Part shown: one piece after another, positions 1 to 12,280 of the stretch
Layout of the letters: the number at the start of each line of letters is the position of its first letter
Numbering within the stretch: the first letter of the stretch is position 1
Assembly (NCBI GenBank): GCA_023374045.1
Contig: CM041777.1
Coordinates: 462,983,827-463,047,826, forward strand
Source of the DNA: Limonium bicolor
Taxonomy: Eukaryota; Streptophyta; Magnoliopsida; Caryophyllales; Plumbaginaceae
Length of the DNA: 64,000 nt
Direction: 5' to 3'
Translations under genes and position numbers: made by a program
The notes under the pieces: model-generated
Database searches by the model: none
What the model saw: only the letters and a program-made list of their open reading frames with translations
Told to the model about the DNA's origin: nothing

Positions 1-32
1 TTCTTTAACGTCTTTGGCTAGACGCTTTGTCG

Positions 33-960
33 TTAGATCGATCCTGGGGGGTGGTTATGAGGAGGAGATCCAAAACATGACTCGATGGTATTTTTGAGTG
101 TCCACCTGGATGCATGTTTTCTTTTCTTATCCCGCTCTTCGTCCAGGATTGGTGGTGGTATCTCTATAATAGACATGCCGTCTGGAAGGGTGATAAAGAG
201 AAGTGGGGATGATGGTGATTGAGTGTCCCGCACAAACTTGAGATCCTTAGATTTGTTATCTGGAGACCTTCCTGATGCAAACTCCAGTTTTTCATTATAA
301 GCGTGAAGGGTGATTGTCCCCTGGGCTACCCAAATGTGCACATCGGCTGTGGCAAGAAATGGTCGTCCAAGATGAGAGGGGTAGTGGAGTTCTCTTCGAT
401 GTCTAGAATGACAAAATCGCATGGGAAGTATAAGTGCTCCACTTTAATGATAACATCCTCCACCACTCCGCTTGGGTATGTTACCGACCATCTGCCAGTT
501 GCAGGGTCATCTTGGTCTTTTTCATCTCTCCAATTCCCAGCTTTTTGAAAGTGGAGAGCATCAAATTAATTGAGGCACCCAGATCGCATAAGGAGTATGG
601 AAATGAGGTGCTACCAATTGTGACTGGAATGGTGAAGCTGCCTGGATCATTGCATTTTGAAGGCAGTGGTTGTTGCAGAATAGCTGAGCAAGCTACATTG
701 AGAGGTACCGTATCGACTTCGGCCAATTTAGTTTTGTTGGATATAAGGTGTTTGAGGAATTTGGCGTAGTTTGGCATTTTGGCAATGAGGTCTACAAACT
801 GTATATTGACGTTTAGTTGTTTCAGCATTGCTAGAAACTTACCATATTCATTATCCAATTTCTGCTTCTGGAGTCGGTGGGGAAATGGTATAGGCGGTTC
901 TTGTGGAGAAGATTTTGAAGTTGATGGGATAGTGAGAATGCTGGGAGTTGTCTTTTCTAC
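33..960 (-). pseudogene. aspartic protease region of Athila-type element, broken
   Basis: The retroviral-type aspartic protease would cleave the element's polyprotein. In the frame covering about 960-481 one reads PPIPFPHRLQKQKLD, then MPNYAKFLKHL, both typical Athila linker sequences, and then the active-site region SLCDLGASINLM near 565-600, where D-L-G-A-S is the catalytic motif. The frame shifts twice near 490 and 390. The C-terminal part continues with LGRPFLATA, the usual protease flap and end region, in the 422-33 frame. RT, RNase H and integrase would follow to the left, outside the window. The gene is inactive because of the frameshifts. Confidence 0.85.
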
Positions 961-2775
961 TGGGGCCTCAGCTTTTTCTTCATATCCTCTTTGGATTCTT
1001 CTGACCTTTGCGGGATGTGAATCTCGTCGGTTTTCTTACCGCTTCTCAAGGTTATCGCCTTAACCTCCTCTTCTTCTTCTTCAAAATCGAGCTTTTCATT
1101 TTCATAGCCGGCCACCAAGTCTTTGAGGTAGGTATTCTCAGACTGAATATGATTTTTATAGACTTTGGCGGTGCTTTCCAATTCAGCTACATTCCTTTTG
1201 GAAGTCTCGATTGCCACCACCCACTCTTGAAGGGAAGGGTGAAGTTCTGGAACCTTAGCTGTTTTGGCCACCTCCATCTTTTCTTCACTGTGCTCTTTCA
1301 CATAGATGCATTTGGCTTGCTCTCTTGGATTCGGTTCAGTTTGGCTTGGGAGAGCCCCTGGCGGTCTTCGAGCAAGATGTTCTGCAAGTTGATTGAATTT
1401 ACCTTCGATTTTCTGGTTGAAGGCTTCTTGTGCAGAAAGCTGGTTCTGAGTCATAGACATGTAACCCTTCATCATCTCTTTTAGTTCCGCGTTTGGATCA
1501 ACAGAGGATGAAGATGGTTGTTGTTGTTGTTGGAAACCTGGAGGGGCACCTAGTGCTCTATAACCCATATTAGAGTTTGGTTGGGGTCTGTTTCCCTGAT
1601 AGGTATTGGAATTGTTGTTCTGCCCTCCTTGGTTCTGATCATTGTTTTTCCATGAGAAATTCGGGTGATTTCTCCATGGGTAGTTGTTGTTGATGTTATT
1701 GTTGTAGGAATTATCGGGGCGGTTTCCTATGAAATTCACATCTTCGTAGTGGTTTTTACCTTCGCACTGATGAGTTTCATGAGGACCGGCGCATATGACA
1801 CATCCTTCTGTGGGTGGAACTGGTGGTGAACTTGTAGGCGGGGAAGCTATTGTTTTTACGATTTCATTTTGAGACGTTGTTAGCTTTTCCACCATCTTTG
1901 CAAGGGATGAGATCTGGGCTGATAAATGATCCGTAGGCTCAACGTGGAGTAGGCCTGCTGCTCGTGGCGTTCTTCCCTTGGATCTCGTCCACTGTCTTGT
2001 ATTGCTCGTCATGGTTTCGAGAAGGTCCATTCCTTCTTAGGAGATTTCATCATGAAACTTCCTCCTGCAGAGAATTGACGAGTAGTCGGTTTCCATCATC
2101 CAGACTGTTGAAGAATGACAGGCAGAGGGATTGATCGTCGAGACCATGGTGGGAACATTTCATTAGCATATCCTTGAATCTGTCTCATGCGTCGTACAAT
2201 GTTTCTCCTGGTTCCTGATAGAATGTGTTGATTTCACCGATCAATTGCCTTGTTCTACTGGTTGGGTAGTATTTGGCAAGGAATTTCTGGGCCATTTGCA
2301 GCCATGTGGTGATTGATCGGGAGGGAAGACTTCGGTACCACCTGTTTGCTGAATCCGACAACGAGTGAGGAAATAGTTGTAGACGGATTCTTTCTTTGAC
2401 GTTGCCGGTCTTACCAAAGGAATTGCAGAAGTCTAGGAAGAGACTCAGATGATTTGGGGCTTCATCTGGGTTCGCTCCACTAAACTTGCCTAAATCCCGG
2501 ACGGCGGTAATGTAGTGTGTTTTGAAAACCCATCGTCCGGCTTCTTGTGGTGTTAGTTCAGGGAGAACTATGGCTGATGCCCTTCCTTTGGTATTCGGTT
2601 GGTGGTAGTCAGAGAGAGCACAGTGTTCTGGTTGATTTGCATGGTCCATTTCATTTATAACTTCGTTATTGGCCATGGCTTGATTTCTCAGGTTTCTTTG
2701 TGCTTGTAATAAAGTGCGCTCGGGTTCGGGTCTCGGACTGATAGGTGGAGAACCTCGGGTTCGAGTATTTGGCAT
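960..2775 (-). pseudogene. gag: gag of Athila-type element, broken
   Basis: Gag would form the virus-like particle that packages element RNA. The start at 2775 opens a frame (2775-2185) with a retrotransposon gag core: a region rich in W and L with the motifs NRWYRSLP and PGETLYDA. The frame then meets TGA at about 2185, where family members have Trp (a G-to-A transition). It stays readable to about 2060, where two stops and a frameshift move it to the frame 2030-957. That part carries a zinc-knuckle-like CVICAGPHETHQC near 1790-1800 (C-X2-C-X3-H-X4-C, as in Athila), Asn/Gln-rich low-complexity sequence, and a conserved AITLRSGK near 1055. A further frameshift near 985 leads into the protease region. 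It cannot make an intact Gag. Confidence 0.85.
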
Positions 2776-3489
2776 GCACAGAAGATAACTTGTGGTGCGT
2801 CAGAAACTGCGAAATTAATTAGTAAATAGATACAGAAAGGCAAAGATATTGGTTAGGCCGATTTAATTTAACAACAATTATATATATATTTTTTTTTATG
2901 ATTATTTTGTTTTTTTTAAATTATTATTTTTTTTTGACAAGAGTAAACGAACGAAAATAAGTGAACAAAAAAGAACTGAAATAAATGCAGTTAAGTAAAT
3001 GATAAAATTAAAATAAAGAAAAAGGACAGGGTTAAATTGCGGGAATTTAAATGACAAGGGAAATTAAATAACAGAAATTATAAGTTAGTAGACAGAAATT
3101 ATTAGTTAGTAGTTAGTTGACAGAAATTTAAATGACAGAAAATTAAATGACAGAAATTATAAGTTAGTAGTTAGAGACAGAAATTATAAGTTAGTATACT
3201 GGAAATTTAAATGTTAAGGACAATGGAAATTAAATGTTAAGGACAATGGAAATTAAATGTTAAGGACAATGGAAATGAAATGACTGAAAAATAAATGACA
3301 ATAAAATAAAGAGCTGAAATTAAATGTCAGAAGTTAGATGTCCGAAGTCAGATGTCCAAAGTCAGATGTCCAAAGTTAGATGTCCGAAATTAGATGTCCG
3401 AAATTAGATTAACAACAAAATAATATAAACAAAATATTACAGTATAGCAAGTGAACTACCGGAAACTAGGGAAATTGATGGAATCAATC
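2776..3489 (-). other. untranslated leader of Athila-type element
   Basis: This is AT-rich noncoding sequence between the primer-binding site and the gag start. It contains poly-T tracts at about 2888-2935 and a block of short tandem repeats (listed separately). No open frame or splice signal stands out. Confidence 0.7.
3040..3425. repeat. short tandem repeats in the Athila leader
   Basis: Three successive families of imperfect short repeats: gacagaaattataagttag (about 3070-3190), aatgttaaggacaatggaa (about 3210-3275) and gatgtccgaaattagatgtc or variants (about 3325-3410). Each unit is roughly 14-25 bp with few differences between units, which suggests replication slippage in the leader. Confidence 0.75.
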
Positions 3490-3507
3490 TCCCCGGCAAC
3501 GGCGCCA
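3490..3507 (-). other. primer-binding site complementary to tRNA-Asp
   Basis: On the minus strand the sequence is TGGCGCCGTTGCCGGGGA, complementary to the 3' end of plant tRNA-Asp including CCA. It starts six bases from the LTR boundary, as expected for the minus-strand primer site. This fixes the element's orientation and makes 3514-5000 its 5' LTR. Confidence 0.93.
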
Positions 3508-3513
3508 AAAACT

Positions 3514-5000
3514 TGTTGGTGATAAAACTACACTATTATAAATATAGATTTATAGCAAACTAATAGGCAAGTGCACCTATTCGTAGTAGTATAACAAGTG
3601 TCGTATCCATAGAGAGATTGTTCAATTATCCTAGTCTTGATAGTTAATTAAAAACTGTAAAAAGGGGTTTAGCCGGAGGCAAGCTTGATTTGTTGTTGGA
3701 TTAGTGCAAATATAATAAAAACAGTAAAAAGGTGAATTAATGGATGTGAATGGAAAAAGTATCCTAGGATAGTGGGGGAATTACCTAAATTACTTAAACA
3801 GATTTATAACCATGTCTCAAATATTTATTGTCTATTAGAGTTAATAATTGTCAGTTACGAACTCTTAATAATAGCCTTAATATTTTCCTGCTCAATCCGG
3901 AGTGTAAATATCAAGATTAATTCCTTTGTGGTACTTAGACTATCTCAAAATCATATGTTGATAGTTACCATAAAAATGCAGTATTTTGTCAGAATAAGCA
4001 TTTAACAATATTAGTTGAAAGGAATTAAAACAAGTTAAATAAGAGAGACAGGTGATAAATACTGTTTTACGTAATATTAGAAATAAACCCCCATCCTAGG
4101 ATACAAAAGAAAATTACTCAGACATAAACGGAGATAAGAAGATAACACAGATAGATTTTGACATTATTTCAGAGAAAGAACTGGTCTGCTCTCGCTCGCA
4201 CTGCTGCTCTTCTATTTCTTTTGTTACTGCGTGAGTATGGACTGTTGTGGTGTTTACGGGAGAAAAATAAGTGGAAGCGAATGGATGAGTGTGGTGAATG
4301 ATTTCTTCAGACTCCCGTCGTACGTGGTGTGTTTATGGTGTTGAAGGGGTGAGTTTATATAGAGGCAGAGGAGAAGAAGAGCTGTTGATTGATTGCTGGT
4401 TGATTGCTCTCATTGATTGCTCAGGGGACAGAGAGCTGGAGACGCGTGAGAGATTTAAGGTAGGCGGTGCGGAGTAGATGGATATGGCGGAAGCAAGTTG
4501 CAGACGACGACGGGCGAAGAAGAAAACTGGCGCGTCCGCGTGAGCGTCCGCCTAGCTAGACGCGGACACAAGGGAACCGCCTCCCTGTCCGCTTGGGCGT
4601 CCGCCCAGACTCACGCGGACACAAGTGTGTCTCTCCGAGTGTTGTCCGCCTCAGTGTCCGCCTAATCCCACGCGGTCGCACATGTCTCACGTCCGCCCTA
4701 GCGTCCGCCCTTCCTCATGCGGACACAAGGCAGTTTTTGACTTATTTTCTACGAACTTTGACCGGCTCTAGATTCTTCGTTTGGACTCCGTTTTCTGAGC
4801 CGTTTGCGTCTATGCGTCCGTCTCTTCGTCTACTTTACTCCCAGCTTGGTTTTTCCTCATGTTTAAACCAATAAATTTGTGATATAATCAATAAAAACAT
4901 AAACTAGAGGAAAAACATACGATAAGTGAGAAATGAGCAGAAAAGTGCTGATATATATATGAAATACACCCATAAAACATGCTCATTTAGACACTTATCA
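3514..5000 (-). repeat. 5' LTR of the Athila-type element (1487 bp)
   Basis: On the minus strand the LTR begins TGATAAGTGTCTAAATGAGC at 5000 and ends CACCAACA at 3514, so it has TG...CA ends. The left boundary is fixed by the primer-binding site. The first part is AT-rich, followed by a GC-rich tandem block at 4525-4735. The interior has no credible coding sequence. Confidence 0.88.
4525..4735. repeat. GC-rich tandem repeat inside the Athila LTR
   Basis: About four imperfect units built from gcgtccgcc, a short spacer and cacgcggacacaag, much richer in G+C and CpG than the surroundings. The open frame through it (4593-4874) is a by-product of the repeat composition. A comparable repeat block sits at the same relative place in the LTR at 59386-61103. 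Confidence 0.75.
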
Positions 5001-8000
5001 ATTATCCCACTGATTAAGGCCTTAGACTTTCTTTTCACCTCTTTTGACATTAACACCCACTTTCCACCTAACCTTGACAATTAATGAAACTTGTCTTCTC
5101 TTCTCCATTCAAGGCTTCCGATCTGGTCCATTTCTCTTGCCTTCCTCACGCCATTCTCCTCCCCTTCCAAAATTGGTAAGTTTCCATTGGTAAGAGCTCT
5201 CATTTTTTAAGTTAATCTAGTATTATTTCATGCCATTTTCAAGCTATTTTCGGTTCCTAGCACCAAGGGAGTTCTTATAATCCATTCCATTGATATAGAT
5301 CAACATCAATCATCACTAAAGCTAGGAATTTCGTGGATAATCAAAGGAAACACATAAGAAAGGTTTTTGAAGGCTTAAGGTAAGAAAAATGCCTTAAAAA
5401 CTCATTTTCTTCCAAGACAAGTTCATGGCCGAAATTGTCTTATTTTCTTCTCTTCATTAACTTCAATTTCTCCATGGTTTGACAAGGTATTCACCCTTAC
5501 TCATCCAAGGCGTGAGCCTACACCAAATTCCTTAAGGTAAATCTTTGATTTTAAGGTTTACAAGATTATTTCTAAGTTATAAGCTTAGATCTCTTCAAGA
5601 GCTAATTTATTTCCGCTCTCCTTGTCAAGGCCGAATTTATAGGGTTCTTGAACTCCACTTTGAGTCATCAAGGTAAATCCTAATCTTTAATACAAATTTT
5701 GTATATAATACCTTAGTAAATTTCTTAAGGTTTAGTTAGAAATTCAAGGTTTAACATAAGGTATCCTTGTTCTAATATTCGAGGCACCTACAAAGGAGTG
5801 TACATCAAGGTTGTGTGGCCAAAGATCCAAGGAGAAACCAAGGGGAAAATCATTTACTAAGAAGGTAAGTAATTTATCTAAGTATATATATGTAGATCTA
5901 TGGTTTAAACTATGTTTTATAACATTAAACCATTAATTAACCTTATATAAAATTGAAGCCGAATTAATGAGAGTTTAAATATGTGTTTTGATAAATTAAA
6001 GATGGGATTAAGATTTAAAAATTGATTTAAGGAATTTTAAGGTAATTATTTGATTATATATATAATTACCGAAATTTCAAGGATTAAATTGGTATATTAT
6101 AGCTTAATACTATGTGTTAAGATGTTATAAAATATTTGGATAGGTTAATTAGGTATTTTAATACCTAAGATATTAAGTTTATACGTTTAAGGGTAAAATA
6201 TGTAATTTACCAAAACTTGGTGACTAGATTTAATTATGGCCGAAATCATATATTAAATTTGGTGAATTTTGATATAATATAGTGTATGAAGTCATATTAA
6301 TAATTTTGGATAAGTTAGATAAATATTAAGGAGTTAAATATACAATTTAATAAGTTTTGGGGCTATTTTGGTAATTTCTGGAAAAGTTAGTGTAAAACCA
6401 AGAATTTCATAAATTTTTGGGTATATTAATGTATTAAGTATGAAATTAGGCTTTGGTCAAAGTGTTAACCAAAAACTTTGGGTTAAAATGATTTAAGACA
6501 TAAAAGATTAAGTTTATAAAAGTTTTGGGCTGAAATTGTAATTTATAAAAGTTTATATGTAAATCTGGAATTTAAATAGGGGCGGATGCAAATTAATAGA
6601 AATATAAGTGGCCACTTGGTTATTAAGGAAATTAAATATTAAAACTATAGTTTATAAGTTAATATATAACTATTATAAAGTTTTTGGGGTTAAAATGTAA
6701 TTATAAGAGGATATTTGTTAAGGCCGAAAATTTATGTGGCCATTTTGTAATTTATAAAAGTTAAGGTGTCCAAATTATAATTACCGAATTTATAGTGGTG
6801 GTTTTGTGAAGTAATTAATTAATAAAATAAAACTATGTAATATAATGTATTTTGAAGTATAATGTAAAGTTTAAAAATATTTGGGGTTATATTGTAATAA
6901 CCGAGAATATAAGGGTGTTCATTGGAATTAAAAATGTTATTAAGTCCTATGTGGATATTTGGTGGGATTAGAAAAGAAATTGTGATTTAAGGAATTAAGA
7001 AATTAAAACTATATGTTATAAAGGTATAAGTAATTTATTTGTAAAGAAATAATATTATTTGGGGTTAGTTTGTAATTAATAAAGTTTTGGAAATTCCTAA
7101 GTCCTTGAGTGACTATCTGAAAATATAAAGAATTTATTAAGTTGAAATATTACTTAGACAAATATAAACATGTATTATAAATATTACATGTGTAAATAAA
7201 TACCTCAAAGGATTTTAAAGTAAATCAAAGAAAATAATATAATATGATGTACATAAAATCATAAGGTAATTTAAAGGAAATACCATTCAATATAATCTTA
7301 TAATTTAAGACTACATAATTTAAAATATATGAACAAATACCTTGATTATAATAAGGTTAGGAGGTTAAGGAAATTAACTAAACGTTAAGTTAAAGCCTCA
7401 CATGAATAACGATAGTATATAACCATTAAATAATATTTGGGATTATAGTATATTATATTTAAAGTTATGAGGAGAATTGAGTAAACGTGACCAATAAATG
7501 TCATTGACGGATTTATAAGTTGTTTTGTCATTTGGATAAATACAACATGTCATATAAAACAATACTTGTATACATACATGTATAAATATATAAATATAAA
7601 AATATATCCAAGGGGATTAAATAAACTAAGGAGAATAGTCAATGTGGCATACTTAAAATCATGGGAATAAATAAAAGTATACTACCATGCAATAATAGTC
7701 TTATAAATAAAGACTATAAGATTTAAGGTATATAATAATTCCTTACTTATAAGTAAAGTTAAGAAGTGAAAGGAATAATTACTATGGTAAATTAACCTCA
7801 CATAAAATGACGAGGGATTTCGAAATCACATTACGTTACGGTAAAAATCATATACGAGAGTAACATAAATTAACACTCTCAGTTAATCCTATTCTAGGAC
7901 CTTGTTTGACCAGACATTGACCGGGAATTAATCGAGTACAATCTACGGTGAACGGTATGGGATTCTTGCAGCCTGTTTGCTATCGGATTATACCAGTTTG

Positions 8001-9484
8001 TGTGCTACATGTTGTGTGAATTAACGACCAAGATAATTACATGTAAAATGTTGTACTACTCTTGTACACTGTTGTGTTATTTTATGTGCATGAATGATAT
8101 GCACTGTTGTGTTATTTAATGTGCGCGAACGATATGCGATGTTGTGTTGTTTTATGTGCGTGAACATTTCTGACTATAACGTGTATGTGCCACGCATACA
8201 ACACTACATTACCAGTGGATTAAATACCTACGTGTTGTTATACAGAGAACTTGTACTCAAGTTTCTCACTAACTTCCCTTATAAATAAACATCGTTATCC
8301 CTAAACGATAACTGACAATACAACAGTATGCTTGTTTAACGTCCTTGTGTGACATCTAACATATTCTATGCTACGAAAAGCGAGGAGCTCAGATGTATCT
8401 GGCCATGCATGCAACTACGGGAGCTGTACCTGTCTCAGGTCGTCTTCCAACTAAATGTATGTCGCGACGGTGGTGGGAGAATACTACATTCTCCAGTTGG
8501 GCTAAATACCCGTATTATCTTGTGGTGGGAGAATGCTACATTCTCCCGTTGGGCTAAATACCCGCTTTTACTTGTGGTGGAAGAACAACTCCTTCTCCCG
8601 TTGGGCTAAATACCCCCATACTTACAATAAGAGGCAGTTACATTAATCTCGGTGGGACCGATTTCCGGTTCCCCATGAAAATTCGCGAGAGTCCCATTCT
8701 CGCCTGAAGAGTTTATTCATACCTTTCCCACATCTTTTAAGTACAGGAGTTGACTACGTTCTCTCCTGAGGGATTATTACCCACCTACTTATACGAGAGT
8801 CCCATCTCGTCTAAGGGTTTATCATACCCGATCAATTTACTCTATGAAGATAGAGTTTAACGAGGTCACTATACCTCCCTTATATTCACGTACCTTTGTG
8901 CTATTGTTGGTCCCTTGTGTGGGCATGAATACTACCAATCAGTAACAGAACATCTAACTAGACCTTCTGGAGTCTTGTTCTGTGTGACATTATTGTCCTT
9001 GCTATGACTACTTGTCGTGAATATTGCATGTTGTGTGTTTACTGTTGTACAATAAAAATGAACTGCATGTATTCGACAAAATAGCTTATGTGGCCTGCTA
9101 GCTTACAGCCTGCACGGTCTTCATACCAGCATAGTTGTTTGCTGAGCCCTTGGGGACCCCCCATTTCCTTTCAGGTACCTGAAAAAAGAAGAGATTACCC
9201 GACCGAGTGTAGGTGGGGTAGATGTTAAGATATGGGATTATTACTATCTGTACCATGTTACAGTATTGTATCTTTATTTTTAGTCCTCGTTAATTAAGTG
9301 GTTTGTATTCAGCGCTCAGACCGTATCATTTGTAAGTTGTGTTGGAGTTAGCCGTGTTAGTCACATTGGTGACTAACAGCGTTGTAGCACCACCCATTTT
9401 TTATGTATTTATTCCGCTGCATATCCAGTTGAAGTTGGGAGCTATCATCGTTCAGGTTGTGGAGTTTCGGGCTGAGGTGTTACA
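5001..9484 (+). repeat. chromovirus-type LTR, 5' end missing (about 4.5 kb)
   Basis: The right end GGTGTTACA at 9484 is the 3' LTR terminus of the family seen at 32723, 42772, 53826 and 62875, here in the opposite orientation. The reverse complement from 9484 parallels the LTR starting at 62875 (TGTAACACC, then GCAGCGGAA, then a C-rich block leading into gctcagca). No primer-binding site follows 9484, so this is a 3' or solo LTR. The left end is cut by the Athila insertion at 5000. From 5880 to 7800 the sequence is very AT-rich, and no gene is visible anywhere in it. Confidence 0.7.
8470..8631. repeat. three tandem units of about 52 bp in LTR
   Basis: Units begin at about 8470, 8522 and 8573. 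Each contains gtggtgggagaa, a variable stretch, then ttctcccgttgggctaaata. The GGGAGAA...TTCTCCC parts are complementary, so each unit can fold into a small hairpin. Looser related repeats (cgagagtccc, gggtttat) continue to about 8840. Confidence 0.8.
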
Positions 9485-9874
9485 ATAGATCAATTATTTT
9501 TTATCAAATTTTAATATAAACAATACATAAAATATTAAAAATTAAGTATTTTAATTTAAGGTAAAGCTAATAATATCATAGAATGACAAACTAATGTTAA
9601 TTAGTCAAATTATTTTCTTATATAAACTAAACAGGCTAGGTTTGAGTTTAATATATGTGGATTTGAGTTTCAAATTTAAACAAAAATTAATTAATTCGGT
9701 TGGACGGGTCAACCCGTTTAATAAATAGGCCAACCCGTTTAATAAACAGGTTGGGTTTGAGTTTCATATTTTGACACGATTAATTAAATGGGTTGGGTCG
9801 GTCAACCCGTTTAATAAATGAGTCGGGTTTGGGTTTAGCCTAACACGACCTGCGAACCCGTTTTGCCACCCCTA
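9485..9874. mobile_element. right end of a hAT-type non-autonomous element
   Basis: The right terminus read inward is TTAGGGGTGGCAAAACGGG, a typical plant hAT end. Inside it are repeated subterminal motifs (aacccgtttaataaa, gggttgggt, several copies between 9700 and 9860). The left part is missing because the LTR ending at 9484 lies in it. The next eight bases, agtctacg (9875-9882), would be the right copy of the target duplication, and its partner is not in the window. Confidence 0.7.
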
Positions 9875-9984
9875 AGTCTACGCATCTACAACATTTATAT
9901 CCTCGAGAGTTAAGGCGGCAGTGATAGTGTCTGGTCCTCCAAGATGCAAAAGCAAGAACGGGGCCCAAAATGCTTGCAGATGAT

Positions 9985-10180
9985 CGTCGACGGGTGGTAT
10001 CTTCATTTTCTCGCTTACTGATTGGGACACTGTTGTGGCACGGGGAATAGGAGAAATCGTATTTTGAAAAGATAATTTCAACTTCTAAAATTAATGAAAT
10101 CATCTTTTGAAATATGATTTCTCCCGTAAGTATTATTTTAGGACTTAATTTTGGAAGAAGACTAATACACAGAATATTTT
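9985..10180. repeat. hairpin-rich dispersed repeat, copy 1
   Basis: Contains gagaaatcgtattttgaaaa, its near-inverted counterpart catcttttgaaatatgattt, and the end motif attattttaggacttaattt. The same order of motifs occurs at 11405-11870 and, as one end, at 30435-30640 next to the PMD gene. No coding potential. Confidence 0.55.
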
Positions 10181-10887
10181 TTCAGAACAAGGTTATTTTG
10201 GATTTTTTCATGAATATTGTATTTCCATTTTTCTCAAATAATGACTATTTTACTCTTGGCATTCTATATTATATTCCAAGTTCACATTATGCCATTTTTA
10301 CTTGGGGAGATTACGTGAAATTCCCAAAAAGAAATTAAAAATACCTCAAATGTATAATAATTATAAAATATTAAAGAGTATTAAATTATTAAAAAGTTAC
10401 AAAAATAATAAATTGTAATTAAAATAATAATTCTTAAAAATTAAAGACACAAAATTAATAATTTTATTTCTTGTTTTTTTATTTAACATAGTAAATATGT
10501 AATAAAAAGCAAAAGTGCTAACTAGTGTACGGAAGAAAAATTAATGCATCACATAGTGGGTAGAATTTTCTAATTAAAACTATATGCAACTACTCATCAT
10601 ATATTGGATTGGTTTTGTTTTAAATTTACGTATATATTCTTATTTATAATATTTAATTATTATCTAACCATAATTATAATATTTTAATGAAGATAAAAAT
10701 GATGATTAGTCGAAAAAAGGTAAAAACTAAGAGGAGATTAGTTTTTTGAAGTTTTGTGTATGTTTAATATTTAGGAGTTGTTGATTTTATTTCAACTTAT
10801 ATCCTTTTTAGTTATTTTTTAATTTTCTTACTCTTTTAAACATTTTTTATTTCTCGATACTTTTGTAGTATTTAAAACCTTTTTTTG
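10181..10887. other. AT-rich DNA without recognisable feature
   Basis: Runs of A/T with no convincing open frame, repeat end or RNA gene. A short open frame at 10114-10338 shows no family resemblance. Confidence 0.5.
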
Positions 10888-11103
10888 GAAAATATCATAA
10901 CATGTCCCAAAAAGTAGCATATTGTAAACTTGAAACATGGTCTAATATGTCAAGGGTGAAATAGTCACTATTCAAAGTAAATTCATGGAGTAGGGGTGCA
11001 TCGTGAATTATGAAACTTTTTTGTGACATATGAATAAAGAGTTTTGAAATCAGGATCCATCATGAGTAATGAATTTTTTTCATGACATATTGTGAATTTC
11101 CCC
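10888..11103. mobile_element. possible decayed MULE-type palindromic element
   Basis: The right end read inward, GGGGAAATTCACAATATGTC, resembles the ends of the palindromic element at 14667-15078 (GGGAAAATTCACGA). The left end GGAAAATATCATAACATGTC is a weak inverted partner. I see no matching target duplication, so this is tentative. Confidence 0.3.
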
Positions 11104-11404
11104 TAAAAACTATTGAAATAGACAATAACAATTGAATCAATTGATAAGGTAAATGTCAATTCAATTGCTCAATAGACAAACATACAAAACATAAAAAAAA
11201 AATCACTTACATCACCCACAAACAACAATAAAATTCATATCCACCTTACTCTCATCGGCATCCTCATTGCAACTAAAACTCCACACCATATTGATACGAT
11301 TATCCACACTATTTTCGTCCACCGCCACCATCACTATTTTAGAAAAAAAAAATCCCAAACAACACTCTTTTGAAAATATTTATCCACATATTAGCTTGCT
11401 CTAA

Positions 11405-11870
11405 AACTAATTCCTAAAATTACATCCCCATGAGAAATCGTCTTTTGAGGAGATGATTTCAACTTCTAGAATTAGTGAAATCGTTTCTTGAAGAGATAAT
11501 ATCATTTATTTCAGGGCCACATCAGCGTCCTTGCACGCGGAAGAAATTGAAAACATCTTTTGAAAAGACGACTTTAGAAAAGACGATTTAGCCTTGACTT
11601 AAACTGAGAAATTATTCAACGCTTAGAATTTTTGCAGGTGGTGGGTAATAGGTGAAATTGTCTCTTGAAGAGACGATTTCACAAGTGATAGGTGTGGCCC
11701 TAATTAACTAAGAAATCATCATTTCATCTCCTGCGTGTTGACGAGGACACTGATGTGACCCAGGAATAAACTTCAAGATTTAGTGATGTGGCCATGGGAG
11801 TGTTATTTTAGGAATTAGTTTTGAAAGGAGTCTAATAGACGAATTTATTTTCTAAAAGATGGTTATTTCG
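11405..11870. repeat. hairpin-rich dispersed repeat, copy 2 (both ends)
   Basis: Bounded by inverted ends: aactaattcctaaaattaca on the left and its near reverse complement, ttattttaggaattagtttt, near 11815. Inside are several copies of gagacgatttc and its complement, including a 27-bp inverted repeat at 11654-11680 (13-bp arms, one mismatch). The GC-richer stretch around 11510 (cacatcagcgtc) is also found near 30490. It may be a non-autonomous derivative of the element that carries the PMD gene. Confidence 0.55.
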
Positions 11871-12250
11871 GTTTGTTTCCACTATTTTGTCCCATATGGT
11901 GTTGAGTTTTTGTTGCAATGAGGAGAGGGAAACATTGACACTATTGATCATTGGTCACCAAATAGGGTTTAGGAACCCTCCAAAAATTTTGAAAGTTAAA
12001 TTAATATTAGGAGTTCTAATTTCTTTTACAGTTCCTTAACTAATTAGAAATGTGATTTATTTAATATTGCGGTATAAATTAACTCGTTGTTTTGTTTAAA
12101 TTTTTATAGTTAACATGGTTAAACTTTTTATTTATTCTGATAATTAAACCGGTTCTTATTATTGAATCATACCACATTATGTATAAAAAAGAATAACATT
12201 AACTATTCAAATTTTATAACTAACTTTTATTAAGGTATTAATATCTCTTA
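11871..12250. other. AT-rich DNA without recognisable feature
   Basis: No gene, RNA or transposon end could be supported here. Confidence 0.5.
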
Positions 12251-12280
12251 GATATACGACAACAACAACAAAGTGTCAGG

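Larger units (their letters stand above)
1..5000 (-). mobile_element. Athila-type Ty3/gypsy retrotransposon, 5' half, decayed
   Basis: The element is read on the minus strand, so its 5' LTR is at the right (3514-5000), followed leftward by the primer-binding site, an AT-rich leader, gag and protease. The rest of pol and the 3' LTR lie beyond the left edge. The Athila/Tat assignment rests on the tRNA-Asp primer site, the LTR start TGATAAGTGTC and the gag and protease sequences. Stops and frameshifts show that it is not autonomous. No target-site duplication can be checked because one end is outside the window; the five bases after the LTR are attat. Confidence 0.9.

Noticed and set aside
3490..3507. 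Possible tRNA-Asp gene fragment
   Set aside because: Only the 3' end complement is present, next to an LTR boundary, so it is a retroelement primer-binding site.
4593..4874. 93-codon open frame in GC-rich DNA
   Set aside because: It runs through CpG-rich tandem repeats of an LTR; the open frame follows from composition.
8470..8631. CRISPR-like regularly spaced repeats
   Set aside because: The repeats are contiguous tandem units without unique spacers, in plant LTR DNA.
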